From JANMJD01 sp031371195 (GTDB lineage: Bacteria > Actinomycetota > Acidimicrobiia > Acidimicrobiales > Ilumatobacteraceae): a stretch of DNA of 7,010 nt. The position numbers and the translations under genes were made by a program. The notes beneath the pieces were generated by a model. That model was not told where the DNA came from and made no database searches. It saw only the letters and a list, made by a program, of their open reading frames with translations. The stretch spans positions 1 to 7,010 of the forward strand of contig JANMJD010000035.1 in assembly GCA_031371195.1 (NCBI GenBank). The letters are read 5' to 3'. Shown piece after piece: positions 1 through 7,010 of the stretch (position 1 is its first letter; each line of letters opens with the position of its first letter).

Positions 1-1
1 G

Positions 2-523
2 CAGAATCGTAAGGAAGGCGACGGAACCACGCCAGCGGGCAGTTTCCGGCTGACTGCCGCCTTCGGTTCGTCGAAGGTCTCGTCGACCAATCTGCCGTAC
101 TCGAAGGTCGAACCGGGCGACTGCTGGATCTCCGATACGAAGGACGCGTCGTACAACCAATGGACGACTCGGACCAACTGCTCGTTTCCCAACGAGAACC
201 TGTACGAGTTGGCCAAGAACAACGGTCTGTACGCCCACACCGTGGTGATCGACTTCAACACCCACCCGATCGTCGTCGGCAGCGGCAGCGCCATCTTCCT
301 GTATCGCAACGAGTTCCTCAAGGGCAGCCGCGGCACGACTCGGGCGACCAAGGCCGGCGTGACCCTCGCCGAGGGCGACCTGATGGAGATGTTCCGCCGC
401 CTCGCCGAGGACGCCCATCCGGTGATCGTGATGGGGCCGCTGAACTGGATCGTCGGTCCACGCGACAGCACCGCCGTGGTCGACGGCGAGAAGGTCGATC
501 TCACGCCCGACGGCGCCGGCTGA
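2..523 (+). CDS. L,D-transpeptidase-like protein (YkuD/COG3786 type), 5' partial, catalytic residues replaced
   Basis: The left edge cuts this gene; 173 C-terminal residues are visible, ending at TGA 521-523. Residues 5-22 (EGDGTTPAGSFRL, then AAFG), PY at 32-33, GDCWISD at 39-45, the YN at 51-52, the VVIDFN segment (81-86), GSGSAIFL (93-100) and a C-terminal HPVIVMG follow the order of secreted actinobacterial L,D-transpeptidases, which crosslink peptidoglycan or modify the wall outside the membrane. C41 and C60 could form a disulfide, fitting export; any signal peptide would lie outside the window. The family normally has a His after the hydrophobic strand (FLH/WLH) and a T-H/A-G-C-V nucleophile motif. 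Here the His position is Y101 (302-304) and the nucleophile motif reads T-K-A-G-V (residues 116-120), with Gly119 (356-358) in the Cys position. The reading frame is intact across both sites. The fold assignment is firm; activity as a transpeptidase is doubtful, so a binding or regulatory pseudoenzyme is possible. Confidence 0.8.
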   Translation, partial: QNRKEGDGTTPAGSFRLTAAFGSSKVSSTNLPYSKVEPGDCWISDTKDASYNQWTTRTNCSFPNENLYELAKNNGLYAHTVVIDFNTHPIVVGSGSAIFLYRNEFLKGSRGTTRATKAGVTLAEGDLMEMFRRLAEDAHPVIVMGPLNWIVGPRDSTAVVDGEKVDLTPDGAG

Positions 524-562
524 TACGTCGCGCCGGGCTTGCGCCCCATTTCTTGGTCGAGG

Positions 563-2419
<1,857 letters not shown>

Positions 2420-2427
2420 ATGTGGCG

Positions 2428-2433
2428 AGGCTA
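2428..2433 (-). promoter_or_regulatory. Candidate -10 element (TAGCCT) for the ABC exporter
   Basis: Read on the minus strand, TAGCCT matches the actinobacterial -10 pattern TANNNT and ends 8 nt before the ATG at 2419. Transcription would begin at or within a couple of bases of the start codon, giving a leaderless mRNA, which fits the absence of a ribosome binding site. No clear -35 is visible. TANNNT is a weak pattern that occurs often by chance. Confidence 0.35.
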
Positions 2434-2512
2434 TGGGCGGGCGGTTGGAATTGTGCGGCTACCGGGATGGCCTGGACCACGACACATCGGCGCGTCGGCA
2501 CCGCCGGGGCCG

Positions 2513-2518
2513 TACGCT
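2513..2518 (+). promoter_or_regulatory. Candidate -10 element (TACGCT) for the lipoprotein hydrolase
   Basis: TACGCT fits TANNNT and ends 8 nt before the ATG at 2527, the same geometry as the candidate on the opposite strand for the exporter. It implies a leaderless transcript. The 15 bases before the ATG hold no usable Shine-Dalgarno sequence, and no convincing -35 lies 16-19 bp upstream. Confidence 0.35.
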
Positions 2519-2526
2519 CGCAGCCG

Positions 2527-3999
2527 ATGTCTGCACACCGACGGCTCGTGGGAGCCCTGCTCGTCGTCGGCGCCCTGGTCGGCTCCCTCCTCGGTTGCTC
2601 ATCGAAGGGGACGAAGGTCGATACGGCGGTCACCCTCGTGCCACAGAATGTCCTGGCCTGGACCGACGCCGGTGGTGGTGTCGACATCGCCCAGTTGATC
2701 GTGCCTCGCGACCATGCGTCGCCCGACGGCGCGACGATCTCGTTGTACGTCGCCCGTCATCGGGCCACCGATCCCAAGCAGCGCATCGGGACCTTGCTCG
2801 TCAACCCGGGCGGTCCGGGAGCGGCCGGCTCGGTACTCGCCGAACAGGCCGACAAGGTGTACTCGTCCCGCTTACTGGCCCGATTCGACATCGTCGGCTG
2901 GGACCCACGCGGAGTCGGCCGGTCGGAACCGGCGGTCGACTGTGTCGACGATCTCGATCCGTTGTTCTCGCTCGACGTCACCCCCGACTCGCCGGCCGAT
3001 ACGCAGGCACTCGATCAAGGCGTAGGCGACTTCGTGGCGGGCTGCGAGACCCGTAGCGGGGGGATGCTGGCGTACATGTCGACCGAGCAGAGTGCCCGGG
3101 ATATCGAGAGCCTTCGAGCTGCGCTCGGCGAGGCTCGGGTGTCGTACTTCGGGTTCTCGTACGGATCGGAGCTGGGGGCGACGTGGCTGACTCTGTATCC
3201 CGACACCGTGCGCGCCGCCGTGCTCGACGGGGCGATCGATCCCCGTCGGTCGGCGACCGACGAAACGGTGCAGCAGGCCGCTGGCTTCGAACGAGCCCTC
3301 GACGCCTTTCTCGCCCGCTGCGCCGGTGACAAGAAGTGTGCCCTTTACAGCGATGGCAACCCGCAGCGGGCCTTTGCCGACCTCATGGCCCGGCTCGACG
3401 CGACTCCTGTGCCGACGAGCACCGGTCGGCCACCGGTCAGCTCGGGGGTGGCGGCATTGGCGGTTGCTCAAGCGATGTACGCATCGAGCGCCTGGCCCCG
3501 GCTGGAGCGGGCGCTCGCCGATGCCCGCGACGGTCACGGCCTTGGTCTGCTGGCCCTGTACGACCAGTATCTCGGCCGCGACCGGAGCGGGGCGTACGAC
3601 AACACGCTCGAGGCGTTCTTCGCCACATCATGCCTCGATGACGATGCGACATCGATCGATCACGATGCCCTGGCGCGCCGCCTGGCCGAGGCTGCCCCGC
3701 AAATGGGCCCGTTGTGGCAGCAGCCCGACGTATGTGAGGCGTGGCCGATCCCCGCACAGCCGTCGAGTGTGGTCATCGACGGGGCGAAGGCCCCGCCTGT
3801 GGTCGTGGTGGGAACGACCGGCGATCCGGCGACTCCGCTGGAGGCGTCGCGAGGGATGGCCGAGGCGCTGCATTCGGCGATGTTCGTCACCGTCAAGGGA
3901 TCGGAGCACACCGGCTACGGCCTGAACGACTGCATCGATGGAGCAGTCGACGGCTACCTCATCGACCTGGCCGTCCCCGCGGTCGGTACGACATGTTGA
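2527..3999 (+). CDS. Secreted lipoprotein alpha/beta-hydrolase, TAP-like serine peptidase (S33 family, Hip1/CaeA-like)
   Basis: The protein has 490 residues. An RR-containing N-terminus, a hydrophobic stretch (7-22) and the lipobox L-L-G-C at 21-24 mark a lipoprotein anchored at Cys24 on the outer membrane face. That signal fixes the start at ATG 2527; the frame is open back to about 2380, but the extra residues are not protein-like and would bury the signal. The hydrolase core shows NPGGPGAAGS (93-102, oxyanion region), DPRGVGRS (126-133), the nucleophile elbow G-F-S-Y-G with Ser211, Asp433 in GTTGDPATP and His461 in SEHTGYG. The last 75 residues match the TAP-like C-terminal domain. Several paired cysteines in the exported part suggest disulfides. 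Relatives include Streptomyces tripeptidyl aminopeptidase and SlpD/SlpE and the mycobacterial surface protease Hip1; some relatives are esterases, so the substrate is open. Its stop lies 18 bp from that of the convergent cyclic-di-GMP gene. Confidence 0.92.
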   Translation: MSAHRRLVGALLVVGALVGSLLGCSSKGTKVDTAVTLVPQNVLAWTDAGGGVDIAQLIVPRDHASPDGATISLYVARHRATDPKQRIGTLLVNPGGPGAAGSVLAEQADKVYSSRLLARFDIVGWDPRGVGRSEPAVDCVDDLDPLFSLDVTPDSPADTQALDQGVGDFVAGCETRSGGMLAYMSTEQSARDIESLRAALGEARVSYFGFSYGSELGATWLTLYPDTVRAAVLDGAIDPRRSATDETVQQAAGFERALDAFLARCAGDKKCALYSDGNPQRAFADLMARLDATPVPTSTGRPPVSSGVAALAVAQAMYASSAWPRLERALADARDGHGLGLLALYDQYLGRDRSGAYDNTLEAFFATSCLDDDATSIDHDALARRLAEAAPQMGPLWQQPDVCEAWPIPAQPSSVVIDGAKAPPVVVVGTTGDPATPLEASRGMAEALHSAMFVTVKGSEHTGYGLNDCIDGAVDGYLIDLAVPAVGTTC

Positions 4000-4020
4000 G
4001 CAACGGCTTCGACGTGCTCA
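3997..4020. repeat. Inverted repeat joining two convergent stop codons
   Basis: TGAGCA (3997-4002) and TGCTCA (4015-4020) are perfect 6-bp inverted arms separated by 12 bases. The first arm begins with the TGA stop of the hydrolase; the second ends with the reverse-complement stop (TCA) of the cyclic-di-GMP gene. Inside, CG-GCTT-CG could add a small inner stem. A hairpin here could act as a bidirectional terminator, but there is no T-tract on either strand, so the function is inferred only from position. Confidence 0.4.
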
Positions 4021-6624
4021 GGGCTCGCGAACGCCGCTCGCCGGGGTGTTGAGCAGCCACGATGTGGGTCGATAGCTGCGCAGGAGTTCATCGAAGGCAT
4101 CGGCGCTCAACGGTTCCGACATCAGGTATCCCTGGCCCACCCGGCACCCGCGTCGTCGCAATTCGGCGAGCTGCTCGGGTGTCTCGATCCCCTCGGCCAC
4201 GGCGATGACGCCCAGTGCGCCGGCGAGATGGACGATCGATCCGACCACCGCTCCGTTGGTCGCGCTGGTGGCGATCGAATCGACGAAGGATTTGTCGATC
4301 TTCAGGTGGTGCAGCGGGAATGTACGCACATGGCTCAGCGAGGAATAGCCCGTCCCGAAGTCGTCGAGGGCGACGCGGACGCCGAGCATCGACAGCTGGG
4401 CGACGATTTCCTTGGTGCGATCGAGGTCTTCGATCATCGCCGATTCGGTGATCTCGATCACCAGGCGGCTCGGGTCGAGCCGGGCGCGGATCAACTCGGC
4501 GCGTACGACATCGACGAGTTTCGGGTCGTACAACTGGCGAGCCGACACGTTCACATTGAGGGTGAACGCCTGGTCGGCCTCCATCGCGTCGACCCACTTG
4601 GCGGCGGTGGCCAGTGCGGCCTCCATCATCAGTTCGCCGATCGGCGCGATCAGACCGGTCTGCTCGGCGACCGGAAGAAAGGCGCTGGGTTCGAGTCGCC
4701 CTTGCACGGGGTGCATCCAACGGATGAGCGCCTCGGCTCCGAGCAGCTGGCCGCTGATGATGTCGTGAATGGGTTGATAGACCACCTCGAACTGTCGATT
4801 GACGATGGCCGACTGCAGCTCGACGATGAGTTGGCGGCGCGCCTCGGAGGCCGCCCGCATTGCAGGGTCGTAGAGCGAGAAGCGCCCCTTGCCGGCCCCC
4901 TTGGCGTGGTACAGCGCCAGATCGGCGTTGCGGAGCAGTTCGGCCGGCGAGACGATGTGGTCATCGATCAGGGCGATGCCCACCGATGCAGACACGACGA
5001 GTTCATAGTCGCGGATCTGCGCTGGTTGCTCGATCGCCTCGATCACCCGCTCGGCACGCCGAGCCGCAGTGGAGATGTCGTTGATCCCGGCGAGAACCAG
5101 GGCGAACTCGTCGCCACCGATGCGTGCGACCAGGTCCCCGGTGCGCACCAACACATTCAGCCGTCGTCCGATGACCGTGAGGAGTTGGTCGCCGGCGTCG
5201 TGGCCGTGGTTGTCGTTGACCGATTTGAATCCGTCGAGGTCGATCAGCAGCAGGGCGGCGGCGCCCGGGCGGGATCCGCTCGGAACCAGCTCCTCGAGTC
5301 GTTCGTTGAACCGCCGGCGATTGGCCAACGACGTGAGTCCGTCATGGTGCGCCTGGTGGGCGAGTTGGCGCTCGAGTTCGACCAACTGATTGAGCGATTG
5401 TTCCAGCCAGCCGCGTTCGATGGCCACTTCGATCTGTTGGGCGACCATGCCGATCAGGGAGCGGTCCTCAAGTCGGAAGCCGTCGACGTCGCGCCCTCCG
5501 TTGGCGACGACGACGAGGCCGGCGAGCCGTTGATCGTGGAACAACGGCACAGCGATGCCGTGCTCGATATCGAGTGCGGCCAGCAGTTCGCGCGATGCCG
5601 TGGTGGTGGTGATCAGGGACGCACCGTTGAGGCGCTCGGCCAGCGTCCAGGCGGCCTGCACGACGTTGGGATCGGCCTCGCCGAGGGCTCGCGAGCGGCT
5701 CGGATCCTGATGGGCGATCACACTGAGGCTGCCATTGGCGCTGAAGAGCACGGTCTGGGCGAACTCGGCGAGCAACGCGGCGCGGATCTGGGCGAGCACC
5801 GTCGTCAGGCCCTCGTCGAGGTTGCGATCCTGATGCAGGGCGGCCGTTGCGTGCTGAATGAACTCGTGCTGGATCCACGAACGGCGTTCCTGCGAATACG
5901 TGCGCAGGGCCAGCAGGGCGAGAAGCAACGGAACAGCGACGGCCGGCAGCAGCCAGAACGAGTGATGGGCGAGCAGCACGACCTGCGAACCGATGGCGGC
6001 GCCGGCGACCATGGCGACGACGTTGTAGAGCAGACCGCGCAACAGATCGTGCAGCGGAGCCGGCCGTCCGAGGAGCCGGCCGTATGTTCCGGTGGCCATC
6101 GCCGAGATGACGGCAGCCTCCGCGCAGGCGAGAATCGCCGCCCACAGTGACGCCGCGGCGAGGGGGGTCGTCGGACGCAGAGAGACGAACAACAGGACGC
6201 CGACCGCGGTGGCGAAGGCGGTACGCGCGGCTTGGAACAGGGCATCGACGATCGAATGCCGACGTAACACCGGTGTATGGAGGACCGTGGCGGCGACCGC
6301 GGCCACAACGACGTCGCGTGGGCGGCCGTCGCTTAACCCGATGACCAGCGCTGCACCACCGAGAGTGAGCGATAGTCCGTACGAGATCTGGGGTGCCTCG
6401 ACCCGCAGCGATTCGGCCAACAGGAAGATGCCGATCAGAGCTACTAGCGGAAGGGGTTGACCGACGCGTGGTCCGAATCGGCTGACGAGCCCGATGGTCA
6501 ACGTCGCTCCAGCGGCCGCGAGCAGCCCGACAAACAGCCAAATCTGCCACGCCGGTGCACCGGAGTGACCCCCACCGGTCCCTGTGATCAGGGCCGCATC
6601 GGGCTTCAGGCTTGGAGTTCGCAT
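4018..6624 (-). CDS. Membrane GAF-GGDEF-EAL cyclic-di-GMP enzyme (bifunctional cyclase/phosphodiesterase)
   Basis: With the ATG at 6624 this is 868 residues. Domains in order: about eight membrane helices (26-241), a GAF-like sensor domain (268-403), a helical linker, a GGDEF domain starting near Asp428 and an EAL domain from about 615. The cyclase site is intact: GGDEF at 503-507, with the inhibitory I-site R-T-G-D at 494-497 exactly five residues upstream. The phosphodiesterase site also looks intact: EAL 631-633, Asn692, Glu724, Asp754-Asp755 in DDFGTGYSS, Lys775 and Glu811. It can therefore be predicted both to make cyclic di-GMP from GTP and to degrade it to pGpG at the inner membrane face, with the balance set by the membrane and GAF inputs. 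The ligands are unknown. The frame is open to a GTG at 6717 and contains an in-frame TTG at 6672. I prefer 6624 because the upstream codons look non-coding and overlap an inverted repeat; no ribosome binding site decides it. Confidence 0.93.
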   Translation of the reverse strand: MRTPSLKPDAALITGTGGGHSGAPAWQIWLFVGLLAAAGATLTIGLVSRFGPRVGQPLPLVALIGIFLLAESLRVEAPQISYGLSLTLGGAALVIGLSDGRPRDVVVAAVAATVLHTPVLRRHSIVDALFQAARTAFATAVGVLLFVSLRPTTPLAAASLWAAILACAEAAVISAMATGTYGRLLGRPAPLHDLLRGLLYNVVAMVAGAAIGSQVVLLAHHSFWLLPAVAVPLLLALLALRTYSQERRSWIQHEFIQHATAALHQDRNLDEGLTTVLAQIRAALLAEFAQTVLFSANGSLSVIAHQDPSRSRALGEADPNVVQAAWTLAERLNGASLITTTTASRELLAALDIEHGIAVPLFHDQRLAGLVVVANGGRDVDGFRLEDRSLIGMVAQQIEVAIERGWLEQSLNQLVELERQLAHQAHHDGLTSLANRRRFNERLEELVPSGSRPGAAALLLIDLDGFKSVNDNHGHDAGDQLLTVIGRRLNVLVRTGDLVARIGGDEFALVLAGINDISTAARRAERVIEAIEQPAQIRDYELVVSASVGIALIDDHIVSPAELLRNADLALYHAKGAGKGRFSLYDPAMRAASEARRQLIVELQSAIVNRQFEVVYQPIHDIISGQLLGAEALIRWMHPVQGRLEPSAFLPVAEQTGLIAPIGELMMEAALATAAKWVDAMEADQAFTLNVNVSARQLYDPKLVDVVRAELIRARLDPSRLVIEITESAMIEDLDRTKEIVAQLSMLGVRVALDDFGTGYSSLSHVRTFPLHHLKIDKSFVDSIATSATNGAVVGSIVHLAGALGVIAVAEGIETPEQLAELRRRGCRVGQGYLMSEPLSADAFDELLRSYRPTSWLLNTPASGVREP

Positions 6625-6672
6625 ATGTGGTTGCCGGTTGGCAGTGATGGTCAAGATTCGAGCATGATTCAA

Positions 6673-6704
6673 CCACGAAGCGTAATCACGCTTCACTATC
6701 GTGG
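6673..6704. repeat. Hairpin-forming inverted repeat upstream of the cyclic-di-GMP gene
   Basis: A perfect 7-bp inverted repeat, GAAGCGT (6677-6683) and ACGCTTC (6688-6694), flanks the four bases AATC. A second pair, CCACGA (6673-6678) and TCGTGG (6699-6704), encloses it, sharing two bases with the inner left arm. It lies about 50 bp upstream of the ATG at 6624. It could be an operator for a dimeric regulator or an RNA structure in a 5' leader. No regulator family is recognised from the sequence. Confidence 0.45.
6679..6684 (-). promoter_or_regulatory. Weak candidate -10 element (TACGCT) for the cyclic-di-GMP gene
   Basis: Minus-strand TACGCT is the same hexamer as the hydrolase candidate. 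It sits inside one arm of the inverted repeat, so a protein bound to that repeat would block it. It would give a leader of about 45-50 nt before the ATG at 6624. Alternatively it could serve a nearly leaderless start at the in-frame TTG 6672, six bases downstream. There is no good -35. Confidence 0.2.
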
Positions 6705-6892
6705 AATCGCAGAACACGAGATTTTTCGGGAGGCCGCCGGAGATGAGTCCGACGCCCTAGGGGTTTCGGGGTGACGTTGCGCCCACGGTATCTGGCTGCG
6801 TGTCCCAACACGGTCGAGTCGTCCGCGGCGACGGCTTGGTCATCGCGACGGTCTGGTCGGCGGCCGCGTCGGCGTGGCGCGGACGCCAGAAT

Positions 6893-7010
6893 TCATTCGA
6901 TACGCAGGCCCGATATCGCCCGAGCGATCACCAGTTGTGGGATCTCGCCGGTCCTTTCGAAGATCGTGTGGTTCACGGTCTCGGGTTTTCCTGGTTGCAT
7001 CTCGTGAGCC
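6893..7010 (-). CDS. C-terminal tail of an unrecognised protein, 5' truncated by the window
   Basis: The minus strand is open from the right edge to a TGA at 6893-6895, giving 38 visible residues that end IPQLVIARAISGLRIE. I do not recognise the family. The composition is that of an ordinary soluble protein, with balanced acidic and basic residues, a plausible helix at the end, and no Cys or Trp. About two-thirds of codons start with a purine, somewhat more than in the competing plus-strand frame (6771-7007), which is rich in Arg, Ser, Cys and Trp as antisense shadows often are. GC at third positions is the same for both frames because those positions coincide, so that test does not help. If real, it runs in the same direction as the cyclic-di-GMP gene, with a gap of about 270 bp that makes a shared operon unlikely. 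An internal ATG could also make it a 35-residue small ORF. Confidence 0.45.
   Translation of the reverse strand, partial: AHEMQPGKPETVNHTIFERTGEIPQLVIARAISGLRIE

Larger units (their letters stand above)
6625..6892. other. Intergenic region upstream of the cyclic-di-GMP gene
   Basis: These 268 bases lie between the preferred start of the cyclic-di-GMP gene and the stop of the partial gene at the right edge. Near the cyclic-di-GMP gene, up to about 6725, the sequence is visibly less GC-rich than the coding regions and holds the inverted repeat. Further right are a T-run at 6722-6726, the palindrome CCCTAGGG at 6755-6762, and a plus-strand GGGAGG (6728-6733) before a five-codon reading frame. 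I see no RNA gene and no canonical terminator. A plus-strand frame open from GTG 6771 to 7007 looks like an antisense shadow. Confidence 0.4.

Noticed and set aside
535..554. A possible terminator between the transpeptidase-like gene and the exporter (GGGC-TTGC-GCCC followed by ATTTCTT)
   Set aside because: The stem is only four base pairs and the T-tract is interrupted, so this is too weak to call.
3993..4053. Direct repeat TGTTGAGCA near 3993 and again near 4045
   Set aside because: Nine bases occurring twice near gene ends in biased DNA can be chance; there is no third copy nearby and no link to a mobile element.
4228..6150. A 640-codon plus-strand open frame across the cyclic-di-GMP gene
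   Set aside because: It is antisense to a gene with intact GGDEF and EAL motifs, has shadow-like composition and shows no recognisable domain.
6755..6762. Palindrome CCCTAGGG
   Set aside because: It is an isolated 8-base palindrome with no partner site or neighbouring gene start that would suggest a regulator site.
6771..7007. A 78-codon plus-strand frame at the right edge
   Set aside because: It is rich in Arg, Ser, Cys and Trp, has no ribosome binding site before its GTG, and overlaps a more protein-like minus-strand frame. It is not fully excluded because the region is short.

Overview
The window is high-GC DNA with dense coding, strong G/C bias at third codon positions, and no recognisable Shine-Dalgarno sequence before its three complete genes. 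Protein content fits an actinobacterium: an actinobacterial-type L,D-transpeptidase-fold protein, a TAP-like lipoprotein hydrolase, an exporter with an insertion common in actinobacterial relatives, and a large membrane GAF-GGDEF-EAL protein. A deep-branching lineage such as Acidimicrobiia is possible but is a guess. I see no tRNA, rRNA, CRISPR array, insertion sequence or phage gene.

Layout, left to right: (1) 2-523 (+), C-terminal 173 residues of a secreted-type L,D-transpeptidase homologue (YkuD/COG3786 type), cut by the left edge. (2) 563-2419 (-), a complete ABC exporter half-transporter, converging on gene 1 across 39 bp. (3) 2420-2526, a divergent promoter region. (4) 2527-3999 (+), a lipoprotein alpha/beta-hydrolase of the TAP/Hip1-like serine peptidase family. 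(5) 4018-6624 (-), an eight-TM GAF-GGDEF-EAL cyclic-di-GMP protein, converging on gene 4 across 18 bp. (6) 6625-6892, a non-coding region with a hairpin-forming inverted repeat. (7) 6893-7010 (-), the probable C-terminal tail of an unrecognised gene cut by the right edge.

The genes alternate in direction, so the complete ones look monocistronic and no operon-encoded system is evident. The common theme is the cell envelope (wall-modifying fold, exporter, surface lipoprotein hydrolase, membrane second-messenger enzyme), but the sequence does not show that they work together. The most unusual point is that the L,D-transpeptidase homologue has lost its catalytic cysteine and histidine positions, which suggests a pseudoenzyme. 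The second is a consistent pattern of TANNNT hexamers exactly 8 nt before the start codons of two divergent genes that lack Shine-Dalgarno sequences, as expected for leaderless transcripts. I did not find convincing evidence of a new multi-gene system.
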